From NCBI GenBank assembly GCA_019828595.1, contig JAHQRK010000034.1:372001-436000 (forward strand): a DNA stretch of 64,000 nucleotides, given 5' to 3'. Origin of the DNA: Aphanomyces cochlioides (taxonomy: Eukaryota; Oomycota; Saprolegniomycetes; Saprolegniales; Verrucalvaceae). The notes beneath the pieces are model-generated. The model did no database searches, had not been told where the DNA came from, and was given only the letters and a program-made list of their open reading frames with translations. Shown in pieces: positions 55,135 through 64,000 of this stretch; positions within the stretch are counted from its first letter, which is position 1, and each line of letters opens with the position of its first letter. The translations under genes and the position numbers were made by a program.

Positions 55135-55324
55135 ATCTTGGGAAAGGTCATCGCCGGATGATGGCAGCCGTCGTATCCGTCAACTTTAAGAATGAACCCC
55201 GACACCCCTCCAAAATTAAACCCTTTCAACCCCAACATCCTAAAACCCTGCACCCCTGAAACCCCTACACCCCTTAAAACCCTTCAACCCCTAATCCAAT
55301 TCGGAGTTGAAGCAAGATCAAGCG
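55135..55324. promoter_or_regulatory. Shared divergent promoter region with degenerate CCCTAAA-like tract
   Basis: 190 bp separate the start codons of two divergent genes. At 55195-55295 there is a C/A-rich tract with repeated AAACCCT, CACCCC and CTTAAAACCC units, loosely resembling CCCTAAA telomere-type repeats on one strand. It could be a promoter element array or simple low complexity. Confidence 0.45.
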
Positions 55325-57690
55325 ATGGAGGTTAGCAGTCCTTGCGATCGACCGCACGACGCAATTCCTGATGTATTCTACTCGTAAGCCCCTGAAGCTA
55401 GATTGTCTTCATCTAATTCACGACGAGCTCCCTAGTAGTTTGATGATCGAGGGTATTGAAGATCGCTGCGATCGGAATGGAATCATCGCGATGTTCATGG
55501 CGTCGTTTTGATAGGACTGCTGGCCGCAGCATCCATGGAGAACATTCAAGTGAGGCTGATGAACCCCCTCAAACTTGTGGAAAATCCTCTCATGAATACG
55601 TCCCGAGAGAGACGACTTCAGTCTAGACAGCCTCGTTCGATGACTCCCGCTGGACGAGTCTTCAAACTACTAAACTCCATGTACCCACTCAAGGAATTGC
55701 CGAGTTTTCTCGAAATTGCACTCAGTCCAACTCGACCAGCGTATACCCTTGCTGCTTGGGTACTGATATCTTCCTTGCAATACCATCTGATGTGGTTCCA
55801 TGCCCATTCGACGCTGCCCGGCGATTCGAGTCTGACTTTCTTTCAAAGTCTGCCAAACGAACTCACTCTAGGCAATGATCGCAGAGCACTAAAGATTCGC
55901 GACAGACACGACGTGAAACGTCAAGGTGGAGACGTAAAAATAGATTGCCGCTTGAGCTCTGTCAACTTGGCATGATGAAGGATGAAGAGAGGGATGCCCT
56001 GGAGCAAGAATGGGCGGCATCAGTGATCCAGAAGACGTGGAAGGAATTCACCGACAAGCAATGGCTCAAGTGGCAACAAGCCGAAGAGAATGGCCAGCAA
56101 GATTCAGACGACGAGCTGATCAATGCACTCGACTCTATGCTCGATGGTGTGGCAAATGTCATTGAATCATCTGAAGTTGCTACGTAGAGCCTTGTCACTC
56201 TCCTGGACAATCTCCAGCGTCTGCTAGATCAACCGAACGAACGAGTCTTCCTCAAAATAGCAAATCTACACAAGGAGCGGACTATGGATCACACGAAGCG
56301 GAGCTGGAGCTTGTTCGAGCGCGTCTCGCGGCAGATACGAAATATCAATCGCTGGCGACCAAGGAAAGCGTCTTGGATCTCCAAGTGAACGCGTTGCTTC
56401 AACAGCAGCAGCAATTACAGCTCCAACAACAGAGGCTAAAGCAGCTCAAGCAACAGCAAGCGCTCGACGCCAAGGAAAGAAAGAAGCAAGCCAAGCTTCG
56501 CATGCTGCAATGCCAAGAAATCGAAGCGAGGCGGCAGGAAGAAGTCGCCAAGTTTCGCATGCTCGAGAATATGCACATTATCAAAGACGTCGGGATTGAA
56601 AAGCCGAAACGAGAACCGAGGAAAAGCTCTCCAGCAGCTCTACCTGCATTCCACGACGACGACGATGCGGTGGCCCCCATCGTGCCGCTAAAGAAATACA
56701 ACCGACTGCCTGACCTGCCGCCTCCGGTTGGGTTGAAAGCGCGAGTTTTAGCTCATGATGTACGACTTAGGCGAGCAAACAACCACAGCACGATGCCAAA
56801 GACCACGCTGACAAGATCAAATCCAGTGAAAAGCTGACCGTGTCGTGCTACGCCCAGGACTTGACGCCGCTCGTCAACGGCGAAAAGCCAAAGCGGGTCA
56901 AAGTCGAACCGATCAAGAAAGCGAAAGCCAAGCCAAAGAAACAAGCAGCGTCCAAAGTCAAAGTTGTCAAATACGACAATCAATTTGACGACTTGGAGCC
57001 ACCGCCGATGATTTCTATCCCGAAAGCGACGACGATTACAACTTCGGTGAGAAAATTCTAGCTGAAACTGCGCCTGATGCTGAAAATGGTGCTGTAGAAA
57101 CCACAAGTTCAGGCAAAATACAAAGTCCCCGCGACGCCGCTGACGGCTGAAATCAAACACATCGCATGGGCATCAACGTACACCAAAGAGCTGGAAACGC
57201 CGCTGTCGACGCTACAAACTGACTTTGAAACCACATTACAGTCGCTCCTGAAGCCCAGAGCTACAATTTCTCCCCCAACGACGTTGACCACCGAGCTTGT
57301 AACACCACTGACGACAACAAATTCCATCGCAACGACAATTCAAAGCACTCCAACGATCAAGCAAACTCCCCAAGTGGTAAATCTACTCCCAGTGAATGTC
57401 TGAGCTGTGTCGAATAGATGCCAGATGCGTCGACGATATCACGCAGGGATTATTTACTGACCAAGTACGGCAAACCCGAGGCATGTTCAGGTGGAAGCGT
57501 GCCAGAATCGCCATCCGTTGGTATCCCAGACAGCCAAATGAGCAGCAGCGATGGTAGCAGTAGCGATAGCTCGACTTGGAACTACTCGAGCGATCGACTG
57601 CAAGCAATTTTGGCCAAGTATAAAGTTGCCACCACTCCACCTGCTGAAACAAATACGCGGACATTAGTTGCAAAATATGCCACGTCGTAA
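55325..57690 (+). CDS. Q-rich coiled-coil protein with IQ-like helix and Lys/Pro-rich middle
   Basis: Starts MEVSSPCDRPHDAIPDVFYS; an intron joins it to SLMIEGIEDRCDRN. The 55.5-55.9 kb part is unresolved. From there the model is firm. An intron (GTAAAAATAG...GATGAAG) joins KRQGGD to DEERDALEQEWAASVIQKTW (IQ-like). A 44 bp intron then joins EVAT to STERTSLPQ. The Gln-rich coil NALLQQQQQLQLQQQRLKQL follows, and another 44 bp intron precedes ASKQPQHDAKDHADKIK. A Lys-rich part (PIKKAKAKPKKQAASKVKVV) comes next, and two more introns lead to MPDASTISRRDYLLTKYG. The C-terminus repeats a short unit: LLTKYGKP, ILAKYKVA, LVAKYATS. No enzyme domain is seen. It is divergent from the giant IQ-motif gene and may share its regulation, perhaps in the same cytoskeletal structure (inference). 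Confidence 0.65.
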
Positions 57691-58208
57691 CTTTGAAGCT
57701 CTCAACTCAGATTTTGTGCAAACTTTCAGTGGGTGTCGGTGGTCCCAAGCGCTTTTCATGGAATGACAAGAAGTACAACAAGGTTACACCACCAACGATC
57801 AGTTGCAAATTTTTGGTGAAGATTGGAGCAATGCCGCACGCAGCAAAGAGCGCATTCGGTTTTCGTGAAAACTTCATTCTCCGGAATTCGTGGGTAATTT
57901 TAGAGCATTTGTCGCATTTTATTTTTGCAATATCAGATAAAAATATGTGAAAATTTGGTTGATATTTCACACAAGAGCGAATTTCATGAAATGAAGTACT
58001 GGTGGCGAACGCGCTCTAATTTCGTAAAATCGTGTATTTTGTAAAATAATTTGGCATCAGGAATGCGCTCTTTTATCGATATTTTACGTCAGTGCTTTGA
58101 ACTGTGAATAAATTGGCCCGTTCGGTCTATCTTGCTGTTTGTATCGTTATGATATCCGGATATTTTATCCGGACATATTGGCGAGTTTAACCACTTGAGA
58201 CCTAAATA
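57691..58208. other. AT-rich intergenic, nothing recognised
   Basis: Overlapping 85-87 codon frames on both strands (57693-57970) show no motif. Confidence 0.4.
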
Positions 58209-58428
58209 TAGGAAAAACCTCTCCAATTGTCCAACATCAATAATTGATAAATTGTCAAACATGATATTTTTGTCAAAAATTAATTATAAGAGTTTTTGAT
58301 CAATGGCTTGTCTCTAGCACCTTCCAGTGTCCGAAATTTGTGAAAGCGTTACCTTCCGATTCGATGACCTTTTATATTCTATAATATACCTTCTATAAAC
58401 TTATGGACAATTAGAGAGGTTTTTCCTG
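58209..58428. mobile_element. TA-flanked MITE, 220 bp
   Basis: Left TAGGAAAAACCTCTCCAATT and right, reading inward, CAGGAAAAACCTCTCTAATT are inverted repeats of about 26 bp, with TA at 58207-58208 and 58429-58430. The CAG(G)AAAAACCT start resembles the termini of the 503 bp element at 23138, so they may use related transposases. Confidence 0.75.
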
Positions 58429-59148
58429 TAACGTTTAATAATTAATAGGTTAAACGCAAAAAGCAGTAGGTTTAACTTATTCTAGTCTACGTTATATAAT
58501 AAAACCATGAGAGATCATATTGGCCAGAATGCACTGATGTGCACCTTAGATTGTATGGAGGCGCACTTCTAGACTGGGTGCGACCGACGAGTCGACATTT
58601 GACAGCGTCAACTATTTCTTCTCGCTCCCCCCGCATGGCCTGGAAAACGTTGATCCACGGAGAGACGTGCAAATGCAATACTAGCATACTCGAGCCACAG
58701 GATGAATGGAACCCATAACTCACACAACGCGGAACCAACATGTTGCGGTGAAACGATACAATAGCAATTTGCTGTACTACAGTGCATGCAATCATGTGGA
58801 TACAGTCAGTCGCTCGTGCTGGAAGACCTCGGCGAGGCAACATGTCGACTGGAGAAGAACAAAGCGAGTTGAAAGCGCCGACGCAGGGGATTCTACTCAC
58901 GACAATTTGTCGGCAATCAAGTTTTGAACGACTTGATCATCGCGGACGATATGTGCGTCTTGGTGAGCTCCACGAGATACATCTTGGGGTGCTCCCAACT
59001 TGCTCAAAGATGCAGAAAGCTACGTAACACGCAACAATCGACAACGGAATAGTCTACGCACGAATCCAACGCGAAGAACGTTGAAGGAGACGCTTCGTAT
59101 GTTGCTCAACTTAACCAGAGCCATTCTCGATTTGAGTTGAAGCAAATC
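58429..59148. other. Upstream region of the START-FYVE gene
   Basis: Open frames on the minus strand (58487-58900) and + strand lack motifs. No promoter element other than general AT-richness was recognised. Confidence 0.4.
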
Positions 59149-60467
59149 ATGCCAGTCAAAGCTCCCGTGCCGCCAGAGTACTTTGACTGTCCTCCGCTCT
59201 CCCAAGCTGAAAATTCTCGATATGTCGACATGGCCGAGCAGAGTATACAAACGCTGGTAAGGTGACGAAGCCAAAACTTCGCCATGACATGCATTAGCTC
59301 CAGAAAGCCGAGCTCGTGGGAGGCACGTACGACTGGAAACTACTCAAAGACGACTCGGAGCTCAAGATCTACAAAGGACACAGCACGACCAAGACGTCGG
59401 TTCTCCACTGTGGCGTGATGCAAGTCGTGGGCGAGCTGGAAGAAAACATGGAAATCTACCGCTACGACACCACGGAACAAGCTCGAGAATATGCTAGGCG
59501 GTTTGGCCGCGCTTGTGTCGATTTCGTGAGGTTGTACACGGTGCTGCCACGTCATCCTGACAGACCAAATGATGCCATCCACATCAAGTGGGTTCTAGCC
59601 AAAAGTCCGCTCGATGGACTCGTTGCAAGACGGGATTTCGTCGTGCTCGAATCCGACTTGGAGCTCAAAGTCGGTGGCAAGAGAGCGTGGGTCCGCGCCT
59701 TTAGCTCTATTGAGCTCGACGCCGTCCCTGACATGCGAAGAGAGCTTGGCTGCATCCGTGGCTACATGTACGACATGGGTTTTGTCGTCATGGAATCGGA
59801 TCGACCTGGATATCTCGACATGACGTACTTGGCCGACATGGACGTCCGAGGTAAAGTTCCTTCGTGGGCGAACGACTACTCGCTCGTGGCGTGGATCCGT
59901 TCCATGCACGACATTGATCGATTCATGCGCGAGAACCGCCTGAGCCGCACGCCATTTCTACGAGAAGACCAGCTGTGGCCGCTCGATTCAAGCCATTCTT
60001 GCTCGCTCTGCCGTCAAAAATTTGGTCCATTGCGCAAGAAGACCAATTGTTTCAAATGCGGCGAGGTACGCAGCTCTCTCTCTCTCTCTCTATCCTGAAT
60101 CCGATTTTAGGTGGTTTGCCGTGGTTGCAATCGTCTCTGGAATGTGAATATCAATGGCCAGAATCGCAAAGTACGGGCCTGTGTCACGTGTTCCCTCAGC
60201 GCGTCGGTCACGCCGGCGAAGAAAACGTCAAGATCCTCGCGGCCCGCGCTCACGCCGCACAATTGGACCGACATCCTCTCGCAAATCTCAGAATGGACAG
60301 AAGATGGAGTTGCTGCGACTGCTGACGACGACGTCAAGTCCATTGATCTATCCAACTATGGCGACTCGGGCCGAGAACGTACAGAGGATGTCCTCGTTCT
60401 CGAGATACCATCCATGCGTCGGGCGCCCGAAAAAGAGCGTCAAATGTCATCAATCTCGTCCAATTAG
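59149..60467 (+). CDS. START-domain protein with FYVE-like zinc finger
   Basis: Three exons, 59149-59256, 59298-60065 and 60111-60467, give 410 residues. The N-terminus (MPVKAPVPPEYFDCPPLSQA) is followed by a START lipid-binding domain. Its segments include YDWKLLKDDSELKIYKGHS, LYTVLPRHPDRPNDAIHIKW, LVARRDFVVLES, RGYMYDMGFVVMESDRPGYL and DMDVRGKVPSWANDYSLVAW. A zinc finger follows: CSLCRQKF ... KKTNCFKCGEVVCRGCNRLW ... VRACVTC. Canonical FYVE fingers have an R-HHC core that binds PI3P; here it reads KKTNC, so phosphoinositide specificity may be altered. Such START-FYVE proteins are a large oomycete family. Intron 2 contains a (CT)n tract. The tail is acidic and Ser-rich. Confidence 0.9.
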
Positions 60468-61960
60468 TTGAATGAAACGCGCGTTGCTTTTCAGCAAAGA
60501 GGCCGTCTAGACTCGAACAAGCGGTGTAGTCCACCATGGTTGAATGACTTGTCTCTGATTGGCTCAAATTGGAAATAACGAGTTTTGATTGGCTAAAATT
60601 GCAGAAAGTACATTTCAGTGCCAGCACGAATAAAGGATATTTTCACCATATTCTCCAACCCGAGCCAAGTGGGGACGCCCAAGGGGACCAAAGTCTTGAC
60701 GATCTCAAGATATGCCTCGATTTGCTGTGGAGTAAATGGCAGAACTTGCCTCTCGACACGGCTACAGCTATCAGCCGTTCGCGATGCCATGCCGTCATAT
60801 CGAATTGGCCAAGGAATCCCTCTCGATGGTTGCTTTCAAGCTACGCAGATGTTGAGCAAGTGGATGAAAAACTGCCCGGGCGACCAGATCCTCGGCGAGC
60901 ACCCATTTGCAGCCATAGAGAGAGGTGCCCGTCCTCTGCCACAGTCTGCGTCAGTCGCGAGACAAGACGCCGACTTGCACGAATGAAACAACCTCGCCAT
61001 GACTGAATTCGTGACAAAGAGTACCGCAAGGAGGCCCTTCAAGACAGCACACGCCAGTCGAAACTGCAAGACAAGCACGTTCGCCCAGCCTAGGCGTCGA
61101 CTCATGAGCTTCGGCGGATGTTGTACCATCCTCAGCTTTCTCGCATACGTCTGTTAGCTAAAGTGTAGAGGAATGCCATGTCTTCTCGATAGAATTGGAC
61201 TGATTCTCCATGTGAAATGCGTGATGAACATCAACGATTTGGCCGTGCTCTTGTTGCGACTCCCAGAATTACCTCCCAATTGACTTCAAGAAGACGTCCA
61301 CGACGACGTGGAGGCAATGAATAGCGAGGGCCGACGTGGTGTCGCGGAGCAACTCTTCGTTTCACTGATCGGTGGATACAATGAAGTTTGTCGACGCCAT
61401 CCACGGGGAAGTTGAAGCGATGTTTATCCCGTCAGCCTTGTCTTCAAGAGCGAGTCGACGACAACATCAAAGTTGGCCCTTCGATTGAAGCCCAAACTGC
61501 TCCAAGACAATTTCACACTCTCAAATGTCCACGCTGCCGGAAGCCATACTTTCATGGGGAACTGCCGCATCCCGTGGGTGGCGGGCTCATGGTCTCCTGA
61601 CCAAGACAACGACGACGCCAAACTTTTTGATGGACAATCTTGAGCCAAAACTTGCGCCGGTGTTTCTGAAATGGTGTCGTGTACTTTGACCATGGGAAAC
61701 GGTAGATTTGTGGGCAGCGAGTGGTCATGTTCGCCGCGACATTTCGAATCCAGAAGGACCGCGGCGTTGCGTGGAACAACAGAGCGAGCGCCACAGTCCC
61801 AAGGCTGACGAGGTAAAACTCGACTGAAATAAGCCATATCCTACAAGTGTTGCGTCGTCAAGCAGATGGAATTCGACGGTAAATTGAGCTGCTTGACCAT
61901 GGCAGTGCGCGTTGTATATCATCGTTTGCTTGGACACGTGCGCAATCCAGCTCTAAGGAA
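60468..61960. other. Intergenic with unassigned fragments
   Basis: Two GATTGGCT boxes lie at 60557-60564 and 60587-60594. Frames such as 60618-60986 and 60569-61006 (+) and 61424-61837 (-) are open but share no domain I recognise. The minus frame may be the remainder of the decayed START gene at 61961-62270. Confidence 0.4.
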
Positions 61961-62270
61961 GGATTCCATCACAACGTCGCCTGTGTTGTGCGGATGCAGT
62001 TGAGCTCCTTTCGCATGTCACGAGCGGCGTTAAGCTCCATACAGCAGTAAGAACGGAGGACGCACGCTCTCTTGCCGTCGACTTGCCAAAGACGACCTCG
62101 AGTATGACGAAATCGCGCTTGACGACGAGTCTATCGGACATTTCGCCAAGAACCACTTGATGCAATCGTTCTGTCCAACTGGATGACGTGGCAGCACTGT
62201 GAACAATGCCAACACTTCGCCCATGACTTTAATACACGATAGGGAAGAATCGTGTACACGAATGATATGC
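61961..62270 (-). pseudogene. Decayed START-domain paralogue, inverted relative to the intact gene
   Basis: Reading on the minus strand, in shifting frames: ALFTVLPRHPVGQNDCIKWF, then LAKCPID, DRLVVKRDFVILEVVFGK, then SMELNAARDMRKELNCIR and GDVVMES. These match in order LYTVLPRHPDRPNDAIHIKW, LAKSPLD, DGLVARRDFVVLESDLEL, SSIELDAVPDMRRELGCIR and GFVVMES of the intact START-FYVE protein 1.7-2.8 kb away. Several frame changes and stops show it is a pseudogene. Confidence 0.75.
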
Positions 62271-62471
62271 ATAACTTCCTCTATCTTCCCTCAGAATACT
62301 ATACTCGTGATCGTTAACATCCCAGACTTTGTTCATCTTTCGGCGACTCGAACTGCTCCAAATATTTTATCTCTTCATCTAGGATTGAGACCCCCGTGAA
62401 GTACAAATGATGACGAGATGCACGACGAGATGCGTTGAGTGTGCCCCCCCCAGTTCAGCATTTACCTTATA

Positions 62472-63133
62472 CAGATAAACCTGCTTGTTTGAATAACGCG
62501 CGGTGGAGGGGGATTCTTGTTCAATTCCAAAGGTGTTCAGCTATAGCTTTATCGAAGCGTTTGTAAAGGCATACAAATTTCAAGTTACTAATTTACCGTA
62601 TGGTATTGTCTGATTTACTCAAAATTTCCCAACTTGGCTGAAATCGATCAAACTTTGAATCAATCACCAAATCGAACCAGCCAATCAGCGTCCAGAGTTT
62701 GTTTAAACACACACAACACACACCAACACACACACACACTAATTCATGCACCTTCCGATTATACTTGAATTCACTATTGCCCGATTGATCACCCAAATTT
62801 CGTCGATTTTGATCAAAACTGTAAATTTGGACGAAAAAGACAATATCAGGACATTTCCATAAGTAACGTCTGTCGTTCATCAATCAATACACTCTACTCT
62901 GTCTCAACCGAGCACTTGAAGCGCTTCTTGATGTCTTCGTATGGGGTGCCTTCATCAATCATCTTCAGCATGGTGACTTTGTCTACCATGCTCAAGTCGA
63001 CCATCCTTCCACCAAGACTAACAATGTGTGGCTAACCAACGATGTGTTCTGACGTTACGTTGTACAACTCATATTGGATCAAATTACTTCGTTTAGCATG
63101 AGAGGTTTTTGTTCAATCTACCAGGGTCGACAT
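62472..63133. mobile_element. Inverted, truncated copy of the 23.1 kb TA-flanked element, with a 250 bp insertion
   Basis: It starts CAGATAAACCTGCTTGTTTG after TA (62470-62471) and follows the reverse complement of 23640 back to about 23229, ending near CTACCAGGGTC (63133) without the second terminus. The same short HTH frame and its stop are preserved on the minus strand (about 62900-63007). At 62612-62862 about 250 bp are inserted; this contains a (CA)n tract and resembles the 25.9 and 41.5 kb repeat in reverse. Confidence 0.75.
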
Positions 63134-63271
63134 ATAAGCACTACACGACATTTCTTGGCTGTGGATTGGATGAACGACACAAACTTGTACACCCATTGGC
63201 CTATCTGAAAATTCATTCCTCTGATTGGACGATTCTGTTGTCGTGTATACAACATTTCATTAACACTTTAC

Positions 63272-64000
63272 ATGTACGCGCTTTTATTGGACAAAATCAT
63301 ATCAAGCCCATGTCCACCACTCCTTGGCCAGAGCGAAAATGGACAGTTCCCGACAAAGCATACCATTCAAGCCTCTTTCCATGGGGCCTCAACGAGAAGA
63401 ACTTACAGCACGTACCAGCGGCAGTTCCTCGATTTCATGAAGAATACAAAGAGTAGTTGTGATCCTCTGGCGGCCACCACGGACGACTGTATAGATTTCC
63501 TCCACCATCTCTATACTCTGGGAAGAAAGGCCAGAACAGTCGACTCTGCAAAGACCGCCATGGTCGCTCTATTTAAAGAAAACAAAATCGAGCCAAACCC
63601 AGCGCAAGCGACTGAAACAAAGCACTACGTTGTTGGGCTACAAAAGTACAATCGGCAAAATAACATTGATGAAGAGCAAAAAGCGCATCCACTCACCATT
63701 CATGAGCTCTCTGTTCTCATGAATGGCTTTGGAGAACTGAACCATTTTACTGCTGCCATGTTTCGGTTCTTGTTTCCTGCGTGCTTCATGGGGTGCTTTA
63801 GAATCAGTGAGATGCTTTAGAATCAGTGAGATGCTTGCTCTGAAATGGTGTGATGTGTCAGCTGGCCAGTCCGAGTTTGGCGAATGTGTTTCGATTCGCC
63901 TTCGATGGCATAAGAAGGCTAGCGTTGAAAGAGACTGCCAAGTTTACAATCTCGTTGACGAAGCGTCCTATCCTTGTCTTCGAGTGCGCAGCTTCTTCGA
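63272..64000 (+). pseudogene. Crypton-type tyrosine recombinase, copy 2, truncated by the window end
   Basis: The first Met of the open frame is 63272; the matching start of copy 1 corresponds to about 63335, so the true start is uncertain. The protein parallels copy 1: HGASTRRTYSTYQRQFLDF, TLGRKARTVDSAKTAMVAL, CFMGCFRISEML. A 19 bp tandem duplication (TTTAGAATCAGTGAGATGC at 63797-63815 and 63816-63834) adds a stop and a shift right after ISEML. Beyond it the frame resumes as ALKWCDVSAGQSEFGECVSI and reaches the last base. The H-x-x-R box and Tyr would lie outside the window. Confidence 0.85.

Noticed and set aside
55195..55295. True telomere or chromosome end
   Set aside because: The units are degenerate and lie between two genes; at most an interstitial relic.
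60066..60110. (CT)n tract as a coding Ser/Leu repeat
   Set aside because: It lies in an intron with good GT and AG sites; splicing gives the intact FYVE-like finger.

Overview
The window looks like nuclear DNA of an oomycete, most likely a saprolegnian water mould. This is an inference from style: many 41-60 bp GT...AG introns, ankyrin/TKL kinases, START-FYVE and Helicase-Associated-repeat proteins, and Crypton, pogo and Harbinger elements beside AT-rich intergenic DNA. No tRNA, rRNA or CRISPR array was recognised.

Region 1 (1-19.7 kb) is mostly genic. It holds a decayed ankyrin-TKL kinase, a cysteine-rich surface protein, a pyruvate kinase with a mitochondrial-type presequence, a HAD hydrolase, a low-complexity basic protein, a RING/RanBP2-zinc-finger protein, an RCC1-repeat protein, a short SELENOS/VIMP-like protein, and two related small proteins resembling the CSRNP N-terminal domain. 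Tourist-like MITEs lie between them at 12.9-14.0 and 16.7-17.0 kb.

Region 2 (20.0-26.2 kb) is a transposon block. It contains a Harbinger element with TTA duplications, a short TA-flanked element, a pogo element abutting it and sharing one TA, and a MITE.

Region 3 (26.3-41.1 kb) alternates genes and mobile DNA: a C2-pseudokinase, a Helicase-Associated-repeat protein, a Crypton tyrosine recombinase (one frameshift), a 225 bp MITE, a complete ten-exon FkbH-like HAD protein with a Cys-rich tail, and an MsrA-like protein whose catalytic Cys is Ser.

Region 4 (41.3-45.6 kb) is about 4.3 kb bounded by inverted TA-flanked ends. It carries a second lineage of tyrosine recombinase.

Region 5 (46.0-57.7 kb) has a 9 kb gene for a giant multidomain protein (EF-hand-like, alpha/beta-hydrolase-like, coiled coils, repeated modules, IQ motifs). 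It diverges from a Q-rich/coiled-coil gene across a 190 bp shared promoter.

Region 6 (58-64 kb) has an intact START-FYVE gene, a decayed inverted relative, an inverted copy of the 23.1 kb element, and a second Crypton recombinase copy broken by a 19 bp duplication and cut by the window end.

All splice models were built by eye from frame continuity and GT/AG sites. Five of them (pyruvate kinase, HAD, RING, RCC1, FkbH) and two smaller ones (SELENOS-like, START-FYVE) sum to whole codons across every junction. The giant gene, the C2-pseudokinase and the 40.1 and 55.3 kb genes are only partly resolved.
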